NCBI GenBank assembly: GCA_009746045.1
Contig: RPFO01000667.1
Span: 6,580,754-6,644,753 of the forward strand
Direction of reading: 5' to 3'
Source of the DNA: Mesostigma viride
Taxonomy: Eukaryota > Streptophyta > Mesostigmatophyceae > Mesostigmatales > Mesostigmataceae
DNA length: 64,000 nucleotides
Shown here: piece after piece, positions 1 to 11,925 of the stretch
Layout: every line of letters begins with the position of its first letter
Position numbering within the stretch: position 1 is the stretch's first letter
Notes under the pieces: model-generated
The model's input: only the letters and a program-made list of their open reading frames with translations
Database searches by the model: none
Told to the model about the DNA's origin: nothing
Translations under genes and position numbers: made by a program

Positions 1-900
1 AACTAACAACTAACAACTAACAACTAACAACTAACAACTAACAACTAACAACTAACAACTAACAACTAACAACTAACAACTAACAACTAACAACTAACAA
101 CTAACAACTAACAACTAACAACTAACAACTAACAACTAACAACTAACAACTAACAACTAACAACTAACAACTAACAACTAACAACTAACAACTAACAACT
201 AACAACTAACAACTAACAACTAACAACTAACAACTAACAACTAACAACTAACAACTAACAACTAACAACTAACAACTAACAACTAACAACTAACAACTAA
301 CAACTAACAACTAACAACTAACAACTAACAACTAACAACTAACAACTAACAACTAACAACTAACAACTAACAACTAACAACTAACAACTAACAACTAACA
401 ACTAACAACTAACAACTAACAACTAACAACTAACAACTAACAACTAACAACTAACAACTAACAACTAACAACTAACAACTAACAACTAACAACTAACAAC
501 TAACAACTAACAACTAACAACTAACAACTAACAACTAACAACTAACAACTAACAACTAACAACTAACAACTAACAACTAACAACTAACAACTAACAACTA
601 ACAACTAACAACTAACAACTAACAACTAACAACTAACAACTAACAACTAACAACTAACAACTAACAACTAACAACTAACAACTAACAACTAACAACTAAC
701 AACTAACAACTAACAACTAACAACTAACAACTAACAACTAACAACTAACAACTAACAACTAACAACTAACAACTAACAACTAACAACTAACAACTAACAA
801 CTAACAACTAACAACTAACAACTAACAACTAACAACTAACAACTAACAACTAACAACTAACAACTAACAACTAACAACTAACAACTAACAACTAACAACT
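1..900. repeat. Telomere-like 7-bp tandem repeat (AACTAAC)n
   Basis: About 128 copies of AACTAAC in perfect register from base 1, ending with a broken unit at 897-905. The complementary strand reads GTTAGTT, so the G/T-rich strand runs 5'->3' toward the left edge, as the G-strand does at a left chromosome end. The motif is not TTTAGGG, TTTTAGGG or TTAGGG. It may be a divergent telomere repeat, a subtelomeric satellite, or an ordinary microsatellite. The window starts inside it, so the true length is unknown. Confidence 0.95.
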
Positions 901-954
901 CTAACGACTCCAGTCTCTCCTTATTTTGTCACCCCCCTCCCACCCTGCGCCAAC

Positions 955-3900
955 CTGCTGCAGCAGAATCGGGTGCACCGCGGCACGCTGCCCCGGCGCT
1001 TTACTGTCAGTGCTCTGCTCCTTGGCGCGCCGAAGGATGTCCCCCACCGTCGCACTGATCGCGTTGGCCTTGGGCCGGTGCTCCGTGCCGGACACCAGGC
1101 TCGCATCATCCAACGCAAACACAGCAATTAGCTCGGAGAGAAGCTTGGCGTCGCCCTCTGTCGGTCAATGGGTTGAGAGTGTACGGTTTGAGGCACAGTT
1201 ATAGTACATCGAAATGACGTTTGTGTATGGGTTTAGAATTTGGGTTTTGTGTTTATGTAGGCTTAGGGTTTAGATTCTACGCCTTAGTATCTTAAGGTTA
1301 AGAATAAGCAGCATTAAAGTAAGCAGCATTTAAGGCATATAACTTTTTGTTTACTAGTTTGGCGGGCGCCAAGCATAAAATAGGGGTAGGCCAGGGAAGC
1401 GGGGAGTCATAGTACAAAGGGGGGGAAAAAGCTGACGATCGGAATCCTCAAGAGAGGACGAGGCAAGTCCATGCCATTTTGCCGTCAACACTCGTGGCCC
1501 ACAAAGTAGGTAATGCCAGGAGGGCTACCAGGTCAGGCATTAGTTGATTAAGAGCATGTGACTGTGTCACATGGGTACCAATAAAGCAACCTTCCACCCC
1601 TATACACAACGAGGAGGTCAGGCATGAACGGGAAGGCAAGGCATGACATGGTCAGAGGCAGCGTGAAGGAAGCCTTGTTGAGCTCCACATGTTGGAAAAC
1701 GTACCAGGGAATTTCCGGTACATCTTCGCCGTCTCTGAGGCCTCGTATTGTACCTGCGGGTGGCCGCATAGACAACATTTTGGTGGTCAGGCAGAACACA
1801 GCAAGGAGATACTGACGAAGTGTAGAATTGGAAGGGATGAAAATGGGTCGAAAAATAAAGAAATCCGCCCTGGATGGCAGCAGCACGCTGTTATACCTGA
1901 CAGCCAACCGCGATCTGCTACACGAGAAGCAGGAAAGGGCAAGCAGGATTCCTCCCACTTGCATACTTCATACGCATCCTAACAGCGGCCTTGGTCAGGC
2001 TTAGTCCTGCTCTCGCCTCAACCGACAACCATGTTAGCGCAAACGTATAAATTGGATGCGCCGTCATCAGATCTGTAAGTCAGGAATTGTGGCAGGCGTG
2101 CAATATTAAGAATACGTTAATCATATTAAATAATGAACACCTGCCACAATTCCTGACATGCAAAACAAAGCTTGCTGGCAAACCCAGATCTTGCACCGCA
2201 ACCGCGACGGTCTCGGGCCACCATCCCCCACGGCTTACGTTTGGCAGGGCAACCAACCCAAGTGAACACTTACTACACCACGAAAAGAATTCCACACACA
2301 CACACACACATCACATTTCGAGGAATTCCCCAGCTGCGAGGGTCCCAAACACGCATCGATTCCTTGTCTTGCTGCGAACCAAAAAGTGCGCAACGTCAAC
2401 CGCTTCATCGTCGTATCGACTCCACACCTTTATTGTACTCCACACGTTTCTACTCTACACTTTTATGCTCCACACGTTTATTATACTCCACACGTTTCTA
2501 CTCCACACTTTTATGCTCCACACGTTTATTATACTCCACACGTTTCTACTCCACACTTTTATGCTCCACACGTTTATTATACTCCACACGTTTCTACTCC
2601 ACACTTTTATGCTCCACACGTTTATTATACTCCACACGTTTATTTTACTCAGGTTTCTACTCCACGCGTTTCTACTCCACACCTTTATTATACTCCACAC
2701 CCTCATACTCCACACTCTCTTACTCCACACTCTCATACTCCACACGTTTATACTCCTGTGTGCACTTCTAGTAGCGGTCACATATCCCAGATGGAACACG
2801 TCCTGCACATACCAGGAAGTCGACCGACTTCATCATCTGAATGGCGAGGGTGATGGCGCGCTGGATGAGCTGCGGGTGGACGTCCCCGTACGACTCGGTC
2901 ACCATGCGACGCGCCCCTTGCGCGCCAAGGCACTGCGCGGTGGGGACCCCGCAGCCCATGCGGCCCACCAGCGCGAGGGCGACGTCGGCGACAAATCGAG
3001 GGTTGCCGCGGCCCAGGGACATGAGCAGCTCTTGACACGCTTGTCGGCCAGATTGCTCCGCCTCGGGTAGTTCCATGTAGTCGGCCAGCGTCTGTAGGCA
3101 GGGCACGGATGGAGTAAGGAGTTAAACATTGTTGAAAGATGGTAACAAAAAGTGTTCATAAAGAAGCGCTATGCTGTTTTCAGAAGATTGAGCATGGTTT
3201 AGCCAGCATCGGTGGGAAGGGAATGGATATCAATTTAAGAAAAAAAATTATAACTGGCTGGATCGCGCGGGATCGGTTTAGTCTGGTTTGGTTTGGTGGG
3301 TTTGGGCTGGGGTGGTCGAGTTTGTTTTGGTTGTTGTTTCATGAAAATGGGTTGTGCAAAACGTTGTTTTGTTTCAAAATGTTGTTTCTCCGATGCTCCT
3401 TCGATGTCTTGTGAACATGGGTTGTGGATCGTGCATTGTTGGCCAGTGACCAGAGGCAGGGATCCACACCGTGGCTCGCGATGTAGCATTACCAATAGGC
3501 GATTTGCCTATTCTAGCGCTATGCCACCAGTAGGTTGGTCTGCCAAGAGGTCATGAGCAGCGGAAACGGATGCAGTCAGGGCGTGGTATGCAGTCCCCAA
3601 ACACACCTGATCGTTGCAAACACACCTGATTGCTACAAACATACATGATTGCCGCAAACACAAATAATTGCTGCGAACACACCTGCTTGCTGCGAGCAGA
3701 CCTGATTGCTGCAAACATACCTGGTTGCTGCAAACACAATTAATGGCTGCAAACACAATTGATTGGTTCAAGCACACCTTATTTCTGCAAACATACCAGA
3801 TTGCTGCAAACACGATTCATTGATGCAAACACAACTGATTGGTGCAAACACGCCTTATTGCTGCTGTGCTCGTGCGTCCAAATCGCGACCAAACCGCGTC

Positions 3901-6900
3901 CACCTGTGCGCACATACGTGGCTCACCTGGGTACTGCTTCAATACACCCACAAACGTGCTATAAAGCCACAAACTTTACCCACCCACTAGCATGCTATTA
4001 TACTCGCACATGTGTGGTCCACTCACCTGTACGCTGTTGTGCTCGCACATGAGCTCCTTATACTGGCGCCCCGCGTCGGCAATTGAAGCAAGCAGCGTGA
4101 GCGCGTGGCGCTTGTCGCCCTGCGGCAGCTCACGGTGGGCCAGCAGGTCCAGCACCGCGATGATGCCACCCACCTCCACAAACTCGGTCAGGTAGTTGCT
4201 GCCGCTCGAAGCTGCGGGGTAGTTGGGGGGGGAGAGGGGACAGGAGGGCACACGGTGAGTGAGCAGGGGAGAGAGCAGGTGACTGTGTGGGGGAAAGATC
4301 ATGAAAGAATCAAGGGGAGAATTCAGAGTGCAGGGGAGCAATCACAGGAGGATGCAGAGGAGTGTGCAGGAGAGGGAAGGAAAGAGGCCAGGGGAGAGGG
4401 GCGCAGGGAAGTTTCTACACGTGGCAGATGTCGACAAGAGAACCAGTCAAGCCACACGGCAAGAGAGGGGCCGGGGAAGAAAAGCATACCAGAATCGAGA
4501 CAGTGCTCATGCAGCTCTTTCTAGACACGGATTTCCCTCTGCCAGGGACTTCCGCACTTGAACTATCATCTGTGCAGTGACTTTGGTATCTTGGGCACAG
4601 CGGCACTGAGTGTGCATGATTGTGGGGGATGAGTGGGGATAGGGGGAGGTTGTGGGCAATTTCCCAAGTCATGACCCCCGGATCGGACAAAAATCTTGGT
4701 GCTGCCAAAACTTTCTGGCGAGAAAATGATGCCGCATGGTACCAAGGAAGTGCACCTCACTATGTCAAGAACCGCGCAACGTGATGGGCGTAGGGCTAGG
4801 CTTCTTAGGGGTCGGAGGCCACCCCTCGGAAAAGGGCTAAATACCCCGACTTCCAGGTACAGGGCTGAAACCCCTCACTTACATTTACCGATTTACAATG
4901 CCTACGCTTGGCCCCCTAACAAAGGGGAGATGATTCAAAACTATTCTATCAAGGAGACAACCAGCTTCTATTATTACATTCAGCTCGATCAAGAGACAGG
5001 GCAAGGAAAAATCTCTGTGAGCGTATCTGCAGATATGCCAGGAAATCCTGGTGGGGCGATACCATGGAGGCCTTTTACTTACCTACATCCACCTGTGGTG
5101 GGATGGTGTCAAGTTATTCGGTAACTTGCCTGATATGAATATGTTGATGGCCTGTAGCATGTTGGTCGTTGGCAGTCCCGACGTGTAGGTCAGACGTAGC
5201 CACGCGGACACCCTCGTCAGCAGCAGGCTCGCACCGTTGCCATATCTGGGGGCAGCCAAACGAATGCATCAAATACCACAAGTCATCAAATAACACAACT
5301 CATCAAATAACACAAGTAATCAAATTACACAACTCAGCAAATAACACAAGTCATCAAATAACACAAGTAATCAATAACACAAGTCATCAATAACACAAGT
5401 CATCAAATAACACAAGCCATCAAATATCACAAGTCCACAAGATGGCCATCAAATGCAACCTAGGCTGCACGCTAGAGTCTCACCTGGAAGTAAAACCTAA
5501 TCATTAGTCTGCGAGGATGCACCATAATGAGTCCAATAAAACTGGGTCGGTTACTGTACGAAGTAATTGATGGCAGCCCTATCTTCACTGGCTACGAACA
5601 AGGACCATACCTTAGAAGAACCTCAAAGACCATATCTACTAACAAAGACCATACCTTCACTGGCTACTAACAAGGACCATACCTTATAAGAACCTCAAAG
5701 ACCATATCTACTAACAAAGACCATATCTTCACTGGCTACGAACAAGGACCATACCTTATAAGAACCTCAAAGACCATATCTACTAACAAAGACCATATCT
5801 TCACTGGCTACGAACAAGGACCATACCTTATAAGAACCTCAAAGACCATATCTACTAGCAAAGACCATATCTTCACTGGCTACGAACAAGGACCATACCT
5901 TATAAGAACCTCAAAGACCATATCTACTAACAAAGACCATATCTTCACTGGCTACGAACAAGGACCATACCTTAGAAGAACCTCAAAGACCATATCTACT
6001 AACAAAGACCATATCTTCACTGGCTACGAACAAGGACCATACCTTAGAAGAACCTCAAAGACCATATCTACTAACAAAGACCATACCTTCACTGGCTACT
6101 AACAAGGACCATACCTTATAAGAACCTCAAAGACCATATCTACTAACAAAGACCATATCTTCACTGGCTACGAACAAGGACCATACCTTATAAGAACCTC
6201 AAAGACCATATCTACTAACAAAGACCATATCTTCACTGGCTACGAACAAGGACCATACCTTATAAGAACCTCAAAGACCATATCTACTAGCAAAGACCAT
6301 ATCTTCACTGGCTACGAACAAGGACCATACCTTATAAGAACCTCAAAGACCATATCTACTAACAAAGACCATATCTTCACTGGCTACGAACAAGGACCAT
6401 ACCTTAGAAGAACCTCAAAGACCATATCTACTAACAAAGACCATATCTTCACTGGCTACGAACAAAGACCATACCTTATAAGAACCTCAAAGACCATATC
6501 TTCACTGGCTACGAACAAAGACCATATCTTCACTGGCTACGAACAAAGACCATATCTTCACTGGCTACGAACAAAGACCATATCTTCACTGGCTACGAAC
6601 AAAGACCGTTCGCAATCCATCCCTCTGCCTTCGCATCCATGGACATAAATGAGGGAGGATCAGGAAGGCAACCAATCCAGTGACGTAACCAGCACTTGGC
6701 AGCACCTCTCTTCTGCTTTTCCCCAATGAAGGCACGTGTTTGAGTGGCATAAGAACTTTCTTCCCGCCTCACCATTGGACGCAACTAGCCACTCAACCCA
6801 ACTAACTAGTCCATTACCTAATTGCTACCGAACCTGACAACGAGCACTGCGGACACGTCACTGCCGGCAGGGATCGCAACTTTGTGTGGGGACACTTTGT

Positions 6901-7884
6901 GTGGGGAGCATTCTTATCAGCTCAGTTCTACCGATAAGCAAATTAAGACTGGTTCCATCAAGTGCCACTCACTCTCGCTCCAGCTCGGGCCCTGTCTTGT
7001 TCTGGTTGGTGGCGATGAACTCCTCCAGCAGGCGCATGCGCGCCGCCCGCGAGCCCTGGGGATAGGGGGGGGAGGGGGAGTGAACGCAGAAGAAAGGGAG
7101 TCAAGAAGGGAGTCAAGAAGGGGGTCAAGAAGGGGGTCAAGAAGGGAGTCAAGAATAAAGCGAAGGGAGTCAAGAATAAAGGGAAGGAGCCAAGGAGCCA
7201 AGGAGGCAGAGCAGGCCGGGATAGGAGAACGTGCGGGGAAGGAGGTGATGCGACGGGAAGGGGAGGCAAGAGGAAGACGAGGCTGTGGGGAGACAAGGAG
7301 GGGAGAAAAGAAGAAAGTGGAAGGAAGGAGGGAAGTCGAGGGGAGTTCAGGGGAAGGGGACGCAAGGAGGAAGGGAGGCTAGGCAAAGGGAAGGCAAGGG
7401 CGTCAAAGAGAGGAAGGGTGTCCAAGAAGGGGGAGGCAAGGAGTATGGGCAGCAAGGAGAAAGCGCTAGAGTGTTTGTCAATAGAACAGCGTGTTTGTCA
7501 GCCAACACACCGGCCGGGAACAAGGAGGCACTGCTTGCTTCTCCATTTCCCTCTCCCACAACTACCAACCAGCTGGTCATCTCGTTCACAACAGAAGCCG
7601 CCAGCATTTGGCATCCCCCAAGGCTGCGTTGTCACGATCGCAAAACAGTCATCAGACCCCGCATGGCAACCACAACATGGCGGCTAGCACATGCAAGCGC
7701 AACTACCTGCAAGATCGGCGCGGCACGCAGGTGGAACCGCTCGCTGTACCACGGGGCTGTGTGCAGTCAGCACTGCCCTACCTTGTCCCATGCGCGCAAC
7801 TGTTGCTGCAGCCAAGCGTTCGAGCCGACTTCGGACCCGTTCTTGGGCGTCACTTGCCGGATGGTCGCAAACTCGGCGGACAGC
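955..7884 (-). CDS. ARMH1: ARMH1-like armadillo-helical protein, incomplete at both ends
   Basis: Seven minus-strand exons join in phase: 7884-7782, 7055-6973, 5245-5130, 4211-4027, 3091-2813, 1753-1705 and 1157-955, giving about 339 residues. Landmarks in order match what I recall of animal ARMH1 (C1orf228): QLRAWDKGSRAAR, then EEFIATNQNKTGPELERE, GASLLLTRVSAWLRLTYTSG, NYLTEFVEVGG, YKELMCE, a segment with RGNPRF, and VQYEASETAKM. These are helical armadillo-type repeats, so a protein-binding scaffold is likely; the molecular role is not established. Borders are GT-AG except the exon ending at 5130, which uses a GC donor (GCAAGT). The first coding exon above 7884 was not found. After position 955 a donor (GTTGGC) precedes the 7-bp repeat; reading through instead ends at a TAG formed at 901-903. 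The region matching the rest of ARMH1 is absent, so the gene is truncated or continues left of the window. Confidence 0.8.
2079..2157. repeat. Inverted repeat with 18-bp perfect arms
   Basis: GTCAGGAATTGTGGCAGG at 2079-2096 is exactly complementary to 2140-2157, with an AT-rich 43-nt spacer. It lies in the intron between exons 3091-2813 and 1753-1705 of the ARMH1-like gene. It could be a small MITE or foldback element or a transcribed hairpin. Confidence 0.85.
2430..2765. repeat. Intronic minisatellite, 48-bp period
   Basis: About four 48-bp units built from CTCCACACGTTTA and CTCCACACTTTTA sub-motifs, decaying into shorter CTCCACAC units at the right. It lies in an intron just downstream of the exon ending at 2813. 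The long open frames over it are repeat artefacts. Confidence 0.9.
3595..3865. repeat. Diverged intronic repeat of about 19 bp
   Basis: Roughly a dozen degenerate copies of ATTGCTGCAAACACACCTG-like units. It lies in the intron between exons 4211-4027 and 3091-2813 of the ARMH1-like gene. Confidence 0.75.
5268..5440. repeat. Intronic short tandem repeat (CACAAGTCATCAAATAA-like)
   Basis: About ten imperfect copies of a 14-17-bp unit, immediately upstream (in gene sense) of the exon beginning at 5245. Confidence 0.85.
5572..6606. repeat. 72-bp minisatellite with higher-order structure
   Basis: About 12 copies of a 72-bp unit containing ATCTTCACTGGCTACGAAC and CTCAAAGACCATATCTAC. Variants (CTTAGAAG versus CTTATAAG, CTAGCAAAG versus CTAACAAAG) recur in the same order, so blocks of several units were themselves duplicated. 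The last about 130 bp are short derivatives of about 28 bp. The array lies inside the intron between exons 7055-6973 and 5245-5130. Confidence 0.93.
7080..7200. repeat. Short purine-rich repeat (GGGAGTCAAGAA)
   Basis: Imperfect 12-bp units in a purine-rich stretch that continues to about 7450, in the intron between exons 7884-7782 and 7055-6973. The antisense Leu/Pro-rich frames are artefacts of it. Confidence 0.75.
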
Positions 7885-10800
7885 CTGGGGGGGGTGCTCG
7901 CGCGCAAGTATAATGGGTACCAAATATCGGGTGTTTACGCGCCACTAGGCAAGTCGTTGAGGTACTGGTTGCGCCCATGTGTTTGACGCGGATGTTTCCA
8001 ACTTAGTATGGGTATCAAACATTGGATGTCCACGTTCCGCATTTGACGTGGATGCATCACGCAGTCAGGCAGAGCATGGCAGGGTGTAAGCAGGCGAAGC
8101 AGGCGGTCCTGCTGCGGGCAAAGAGGCTCACCGACAAAACCTAAACCCATCAAGTTGGTAAAGCTGAGGCTGGTAACTTGTTTAATTTTGATATGATGAT
8201 TGCTAAATGGCACACCTGTCTAGTCCAGGGTGGGAAATGGCGGCTGGGTGGGAGTCGACGGGGGAGTTATCTGCCAGGCTTGCGCAAAGGGGTTGGTTTC
8301 CAAAAATAGCAAAGCCAGGGTGTACCGAGTACTGCTAGGTGATCCACATACATGAGCTGTACTGTCATCCATGCTGGGATGGCTGTCCTGACACATGGGA
8401 ACGATGATCCACGCTGGCCAGCTGATCTGGCGCGCAACATCGCTATCTGGCCGGCCAGACAAAATGGGAAGGTACACAGTATAAGTATAGAAAGCAAATG
8501 CTTCTGCCCCAGCCCTGCCCCTGCCACCTGTCCCGCCCCTGCCCTGTCCTGCCCCTGCCTCTGCCTGCTGTCATTCTGCAGTTCCACACGCAAAAGCTGG
8601 GTATCTGGTTCAGATTCTTAACAACAAGCACTGCTCTGCACTGTCCTACCTGCATCAAGTCAATGAGCTGGGTGAGAGAGCTGTTGCCAGCTTACAGAGT
8701 CATCCAAATTACCAGCGATGCCATTAAGAAGGGTAACGCGAAAGGATGTACCGTGAATCATACCGTGACATTATACCGTGATAAAGCGTGTTGTACACTG
8801 CTTCTATGCATGAAAGGCAAGTCTGGGACCCACAACCGTGGCCGAGCAAGGAAGGGGCCCAACCTCGAAGGTTACAAATCCTAAGGAGAGCACCGTGACA
8901 CGATGGTTAAGTACACGCGCAGCGCAGAAGCAGAGAAATCATAGCGTACGTTTGAATGGGATCACCGACAACGGCTGTAACTAGAAATGTAAAAAAAGCC
9001 GGAACAGTTTCACATGCTGACCTTTGCGTAGGGCTCAAGGGTGTCGTCATCTCTTCGGATGCGGAATCGATGGAATGTTTGAAATGTTACAATGCCTCGA
9101 TTTGCCGTTCAGCTTTCAGCGGGCCGGTGTCACCGGGATGCCGAGGATCGAGGGACGTTTCCTGACTCGTTCCAAGGCAGTGAAAACGGAAGAGCTCCCC
9201 TGTCCCTAACCGGGCCCTTCCCATTCTCGTATCCAATTCAGTCCAGCGCAATAGCAGCAAAAAGCCCAAGAAGAGCGTGACAAAGTCGGCCAAAGAGCCG
9301 GGTGACAAAGTTAGTCCTTAACTACGGGCAAAATGGGATGTGTACATGCTTATCGATTCCTAGATCCCCAGAGCAAGCCTGCGCGTAAAGTTTTATAGCT
9401 CTAAGCAAATCTTAACATTGCACGGAGAGCTCCCGGAGCACCGTTAGCATGCGGTAGGTCTGAGATTATTTACGATTAACCACGCTGCCATTGAACACTT
9501 CCCCATCTTTACCATGCTCGGAATGCCTGCTACCTTTTAGGACTACCTATATATGTGTGGGTGGTTCCGCTAAGACCTCCTATAGTCCTCCTATGTTGTT
9601 TAGCTGATGTGGTCAGCACCTGTTGTTGTTGACGATGCTGGGAAGTGGGAAGACACGTGCACGAAGAAGATTCTTTACTACAGATTTGATAGTAGTTGAG
9701 TTGAGTTGACGACAGTTGAATAGAGGAGGTACACACAAGTTTCTGGCCAAGCAGGAGCTACTGTATTTTACGGCTTTTATGCGTCCAGGGTTGGCAGCTC
9801 AGCAGGGACACTTCAGTATTGCACAGCCCGTGCTGGCAGTATAATTGCTGTGTCACCAACTAACCATGGTGTCACGCCCATCTTTCTGTCGCTGCAACCG
9901 GGAGGCAGTGCGGATGCACATGCATGTAGTACATACATCAGACAAAACAAATATGACCAAAAAATTTCGGGCGAACTTTCTTTTATCCTCTCGATAGCAT
10001 TTTTGAAGCGTTTCTACTTGGTTCTGATCGTAGACTGCACTTGCACTGCACTTGCATGCCGCGATTTTCAATACATGGAAAGTGCCACTATGAGTTATTT
10101 TGGTGGCAAAATCCGGCAAGCACAGCCTCTTGATGGCATAAACACAGCATTCGAGCCAGTGGTTAGAAGCTGGGTAACACTTACTTCTTAGGCTGCGGCC
10201 AGGCCCTGCGCAGATTGACAAAGACGCCGGTCGGCAACAGAAAGCAGGAGGTGCTCATCGTTGCCAGCGGCCCGGTAGGACTCGAGGATTTAGGATCCGT
10301 TTCCTTGAGCAGGTCGATATGTGCATTACCTGTCGCAATGTCTTCAGCCGGCCCTGAGCAGGCCTATAATTCTTGCGTACTACAGTCAACAGAACAGGAG
10401 GAAAGTTGCTGACTAAATTGAGTTGTCATCAGTTGTAGCAAATAATCCCTCCCAGGCACGACGGTTATTATCGCACGTAGAGTTATTCCCGGGTATTTCG
10501 GAAGAAAGGGCAAGGAGCGTTGAAAAGAGAAAATCTGGGCCAGGGCATTCAGTCGACCTCACTACATGTAGTGCTCCTGTGGGGTTAGTTTTGCACTCGG
10601 TGTTGACCGTACTTAAGCAGCTGCTGTTCATGCGGCATATTGTTCTGAAGAGGGACAGGAAAACAGGTACCCAAGCGACCCTTTCTATTGGCGGGCTCTG
10701 GAGAAACAAGAGCTGGGCCGCATTCCTGGCAGTTCGTTAACCATAGCATTTGTAACTAATAGGTAGTGGTGGAGCGGGATAAGCACCCACATTTAGCATG

Positions 10801-11621
10801 GACTCGCGGGACGGATGTGTTTGCTTTAAAACGTGCCTAAGATGACTTTCAAATGCTGCCTCAGCGTGCATGCAAGGCGAGGACAGGAAGTTGTTCTTAG
10901 AACAACGCATACCATAGTTGTTAAAGTAAGTAGGTACTTGCATGCCATGCACGGGGGCATGCCATGAAGTACTAATGCGTTGGTACCCCTATATCATGTC
11001 AAGTGTACAGTGTGGCCGGGGCAATGAATGCACTATACCCATCAATATCTACCATTGGCATTGGTTGTGATGTAGGAGCTGTTTAACGGAGACTGCAGCA
11101 TCATTAAACAGGTGGCATGCTGCTTGTTGGGTTGAGGACCAGTGACCTGTTGGAATTTAGTCAACAAAGTTCAACCAGGCTGAGGCGAGAAGCTGGCGCA
11201 CAGGTGTTTACTTCTAGGATTATTATTGTTTAAGCTTTCACTTTTGTTGCCCTTCATTCATTCATTCATGCATGCCTCCCTTGGGAGGTCACGGGGTACC
11301 AACTTTGATTAGGTACCTTCCATCCCTCTTTGATGCACTAGGCCAGCGAGAAGGGGGCATGGGATCCCACCTTCTCTCGTTGCCTTGAAAGGCAGGCCAC
11401 AGGTTGAAAGGCAGGCTCACTGGGAGAGTCTAGCAACTAATGTGGCTGCAATAAAAACTTAACATAGCAAAGCAGAGCGGATACATGGTAGGGCTGCCCC
11501 ATGGTTCGGTGGCCACAGATAGGCTTGGAACTCATTTAGAGGCGCCGGTTCGGGATAATATAAAGGACTCTCCTGGAGCCTGAGTGTGTTGCCCTTACTT
11601 TAATTAATTAAAAGTAATTGA
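7885..11621. other. No recognised gene; probable 5' region of the ARMH1-like gene
   Basis: No frame here gives a recognisable product or a consistent exon chain. The missing first exon of the ARMH1-like gene should lie near the left part, because the exon at 7884 needs a preceding exon ending in phase 2. A pyrimidine-rich CCTGCCC-type stretch lies at about 8505-8575. The rest is moderately AT-rich and looks non-coding. Confidence 0.5.
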
Positions 11622-11925
11622 ACTCGTGCTCCCGTTGGGGAGTCACGGAGCACCGAGGTGCTTTTAATCCCTGTGTGTGCACAACAGGAAGAAAGGGCAG
11701 AGACCCCCTTTCTCCTTCATGCCAGAGGCATGCCACAGCTGCAATCGGACACGTTAGACGATCCGGCAAGTGCTGTGGGTGCAATATGACCCATGTGAGC
11801 ATATCATAACAAGGAGCGTGGGCAAGTAATCTGATCATAGCCAGGACGTAGCATGGCTGTACAATGACTAAGCTAAGGCTATGGCTGGTTGTGTACCGTG
11901 CGTTAGCGGTGCACGTGACTAGGTA
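11622..11925. repeat. Interspersed repeat, copy 1 (related to 57148-57555)
   Basis: Starts ACTCGTGCTCCCGTTGGGG and ends near GCACGTGACTAGGTA. It is very similar along its length to 57148-57555, in the same orientation, and lacks about 93 bp present there. An AT-rich TTAATTAA-type tract precedes both copies, as expected for the 3' tail of a retroposed element lying on the minus strand. It may be a SINE or a truncated LINE end. Confidence 0.75.

Noticed and set aside
2087-3070. 327-codon plus-strand frame rich in HTFLLHTF
   Set aside because: It reads through the 48-bp minisatellite and the antisense of a real ARMH1-like exon; composition is purely repeat-driven.
9850-10221. Overlapping 113- and 122-codon frames on opposite strands
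   Set aside because: No domain, no splice-consistent neighbours, and ordinary intergenic composition.
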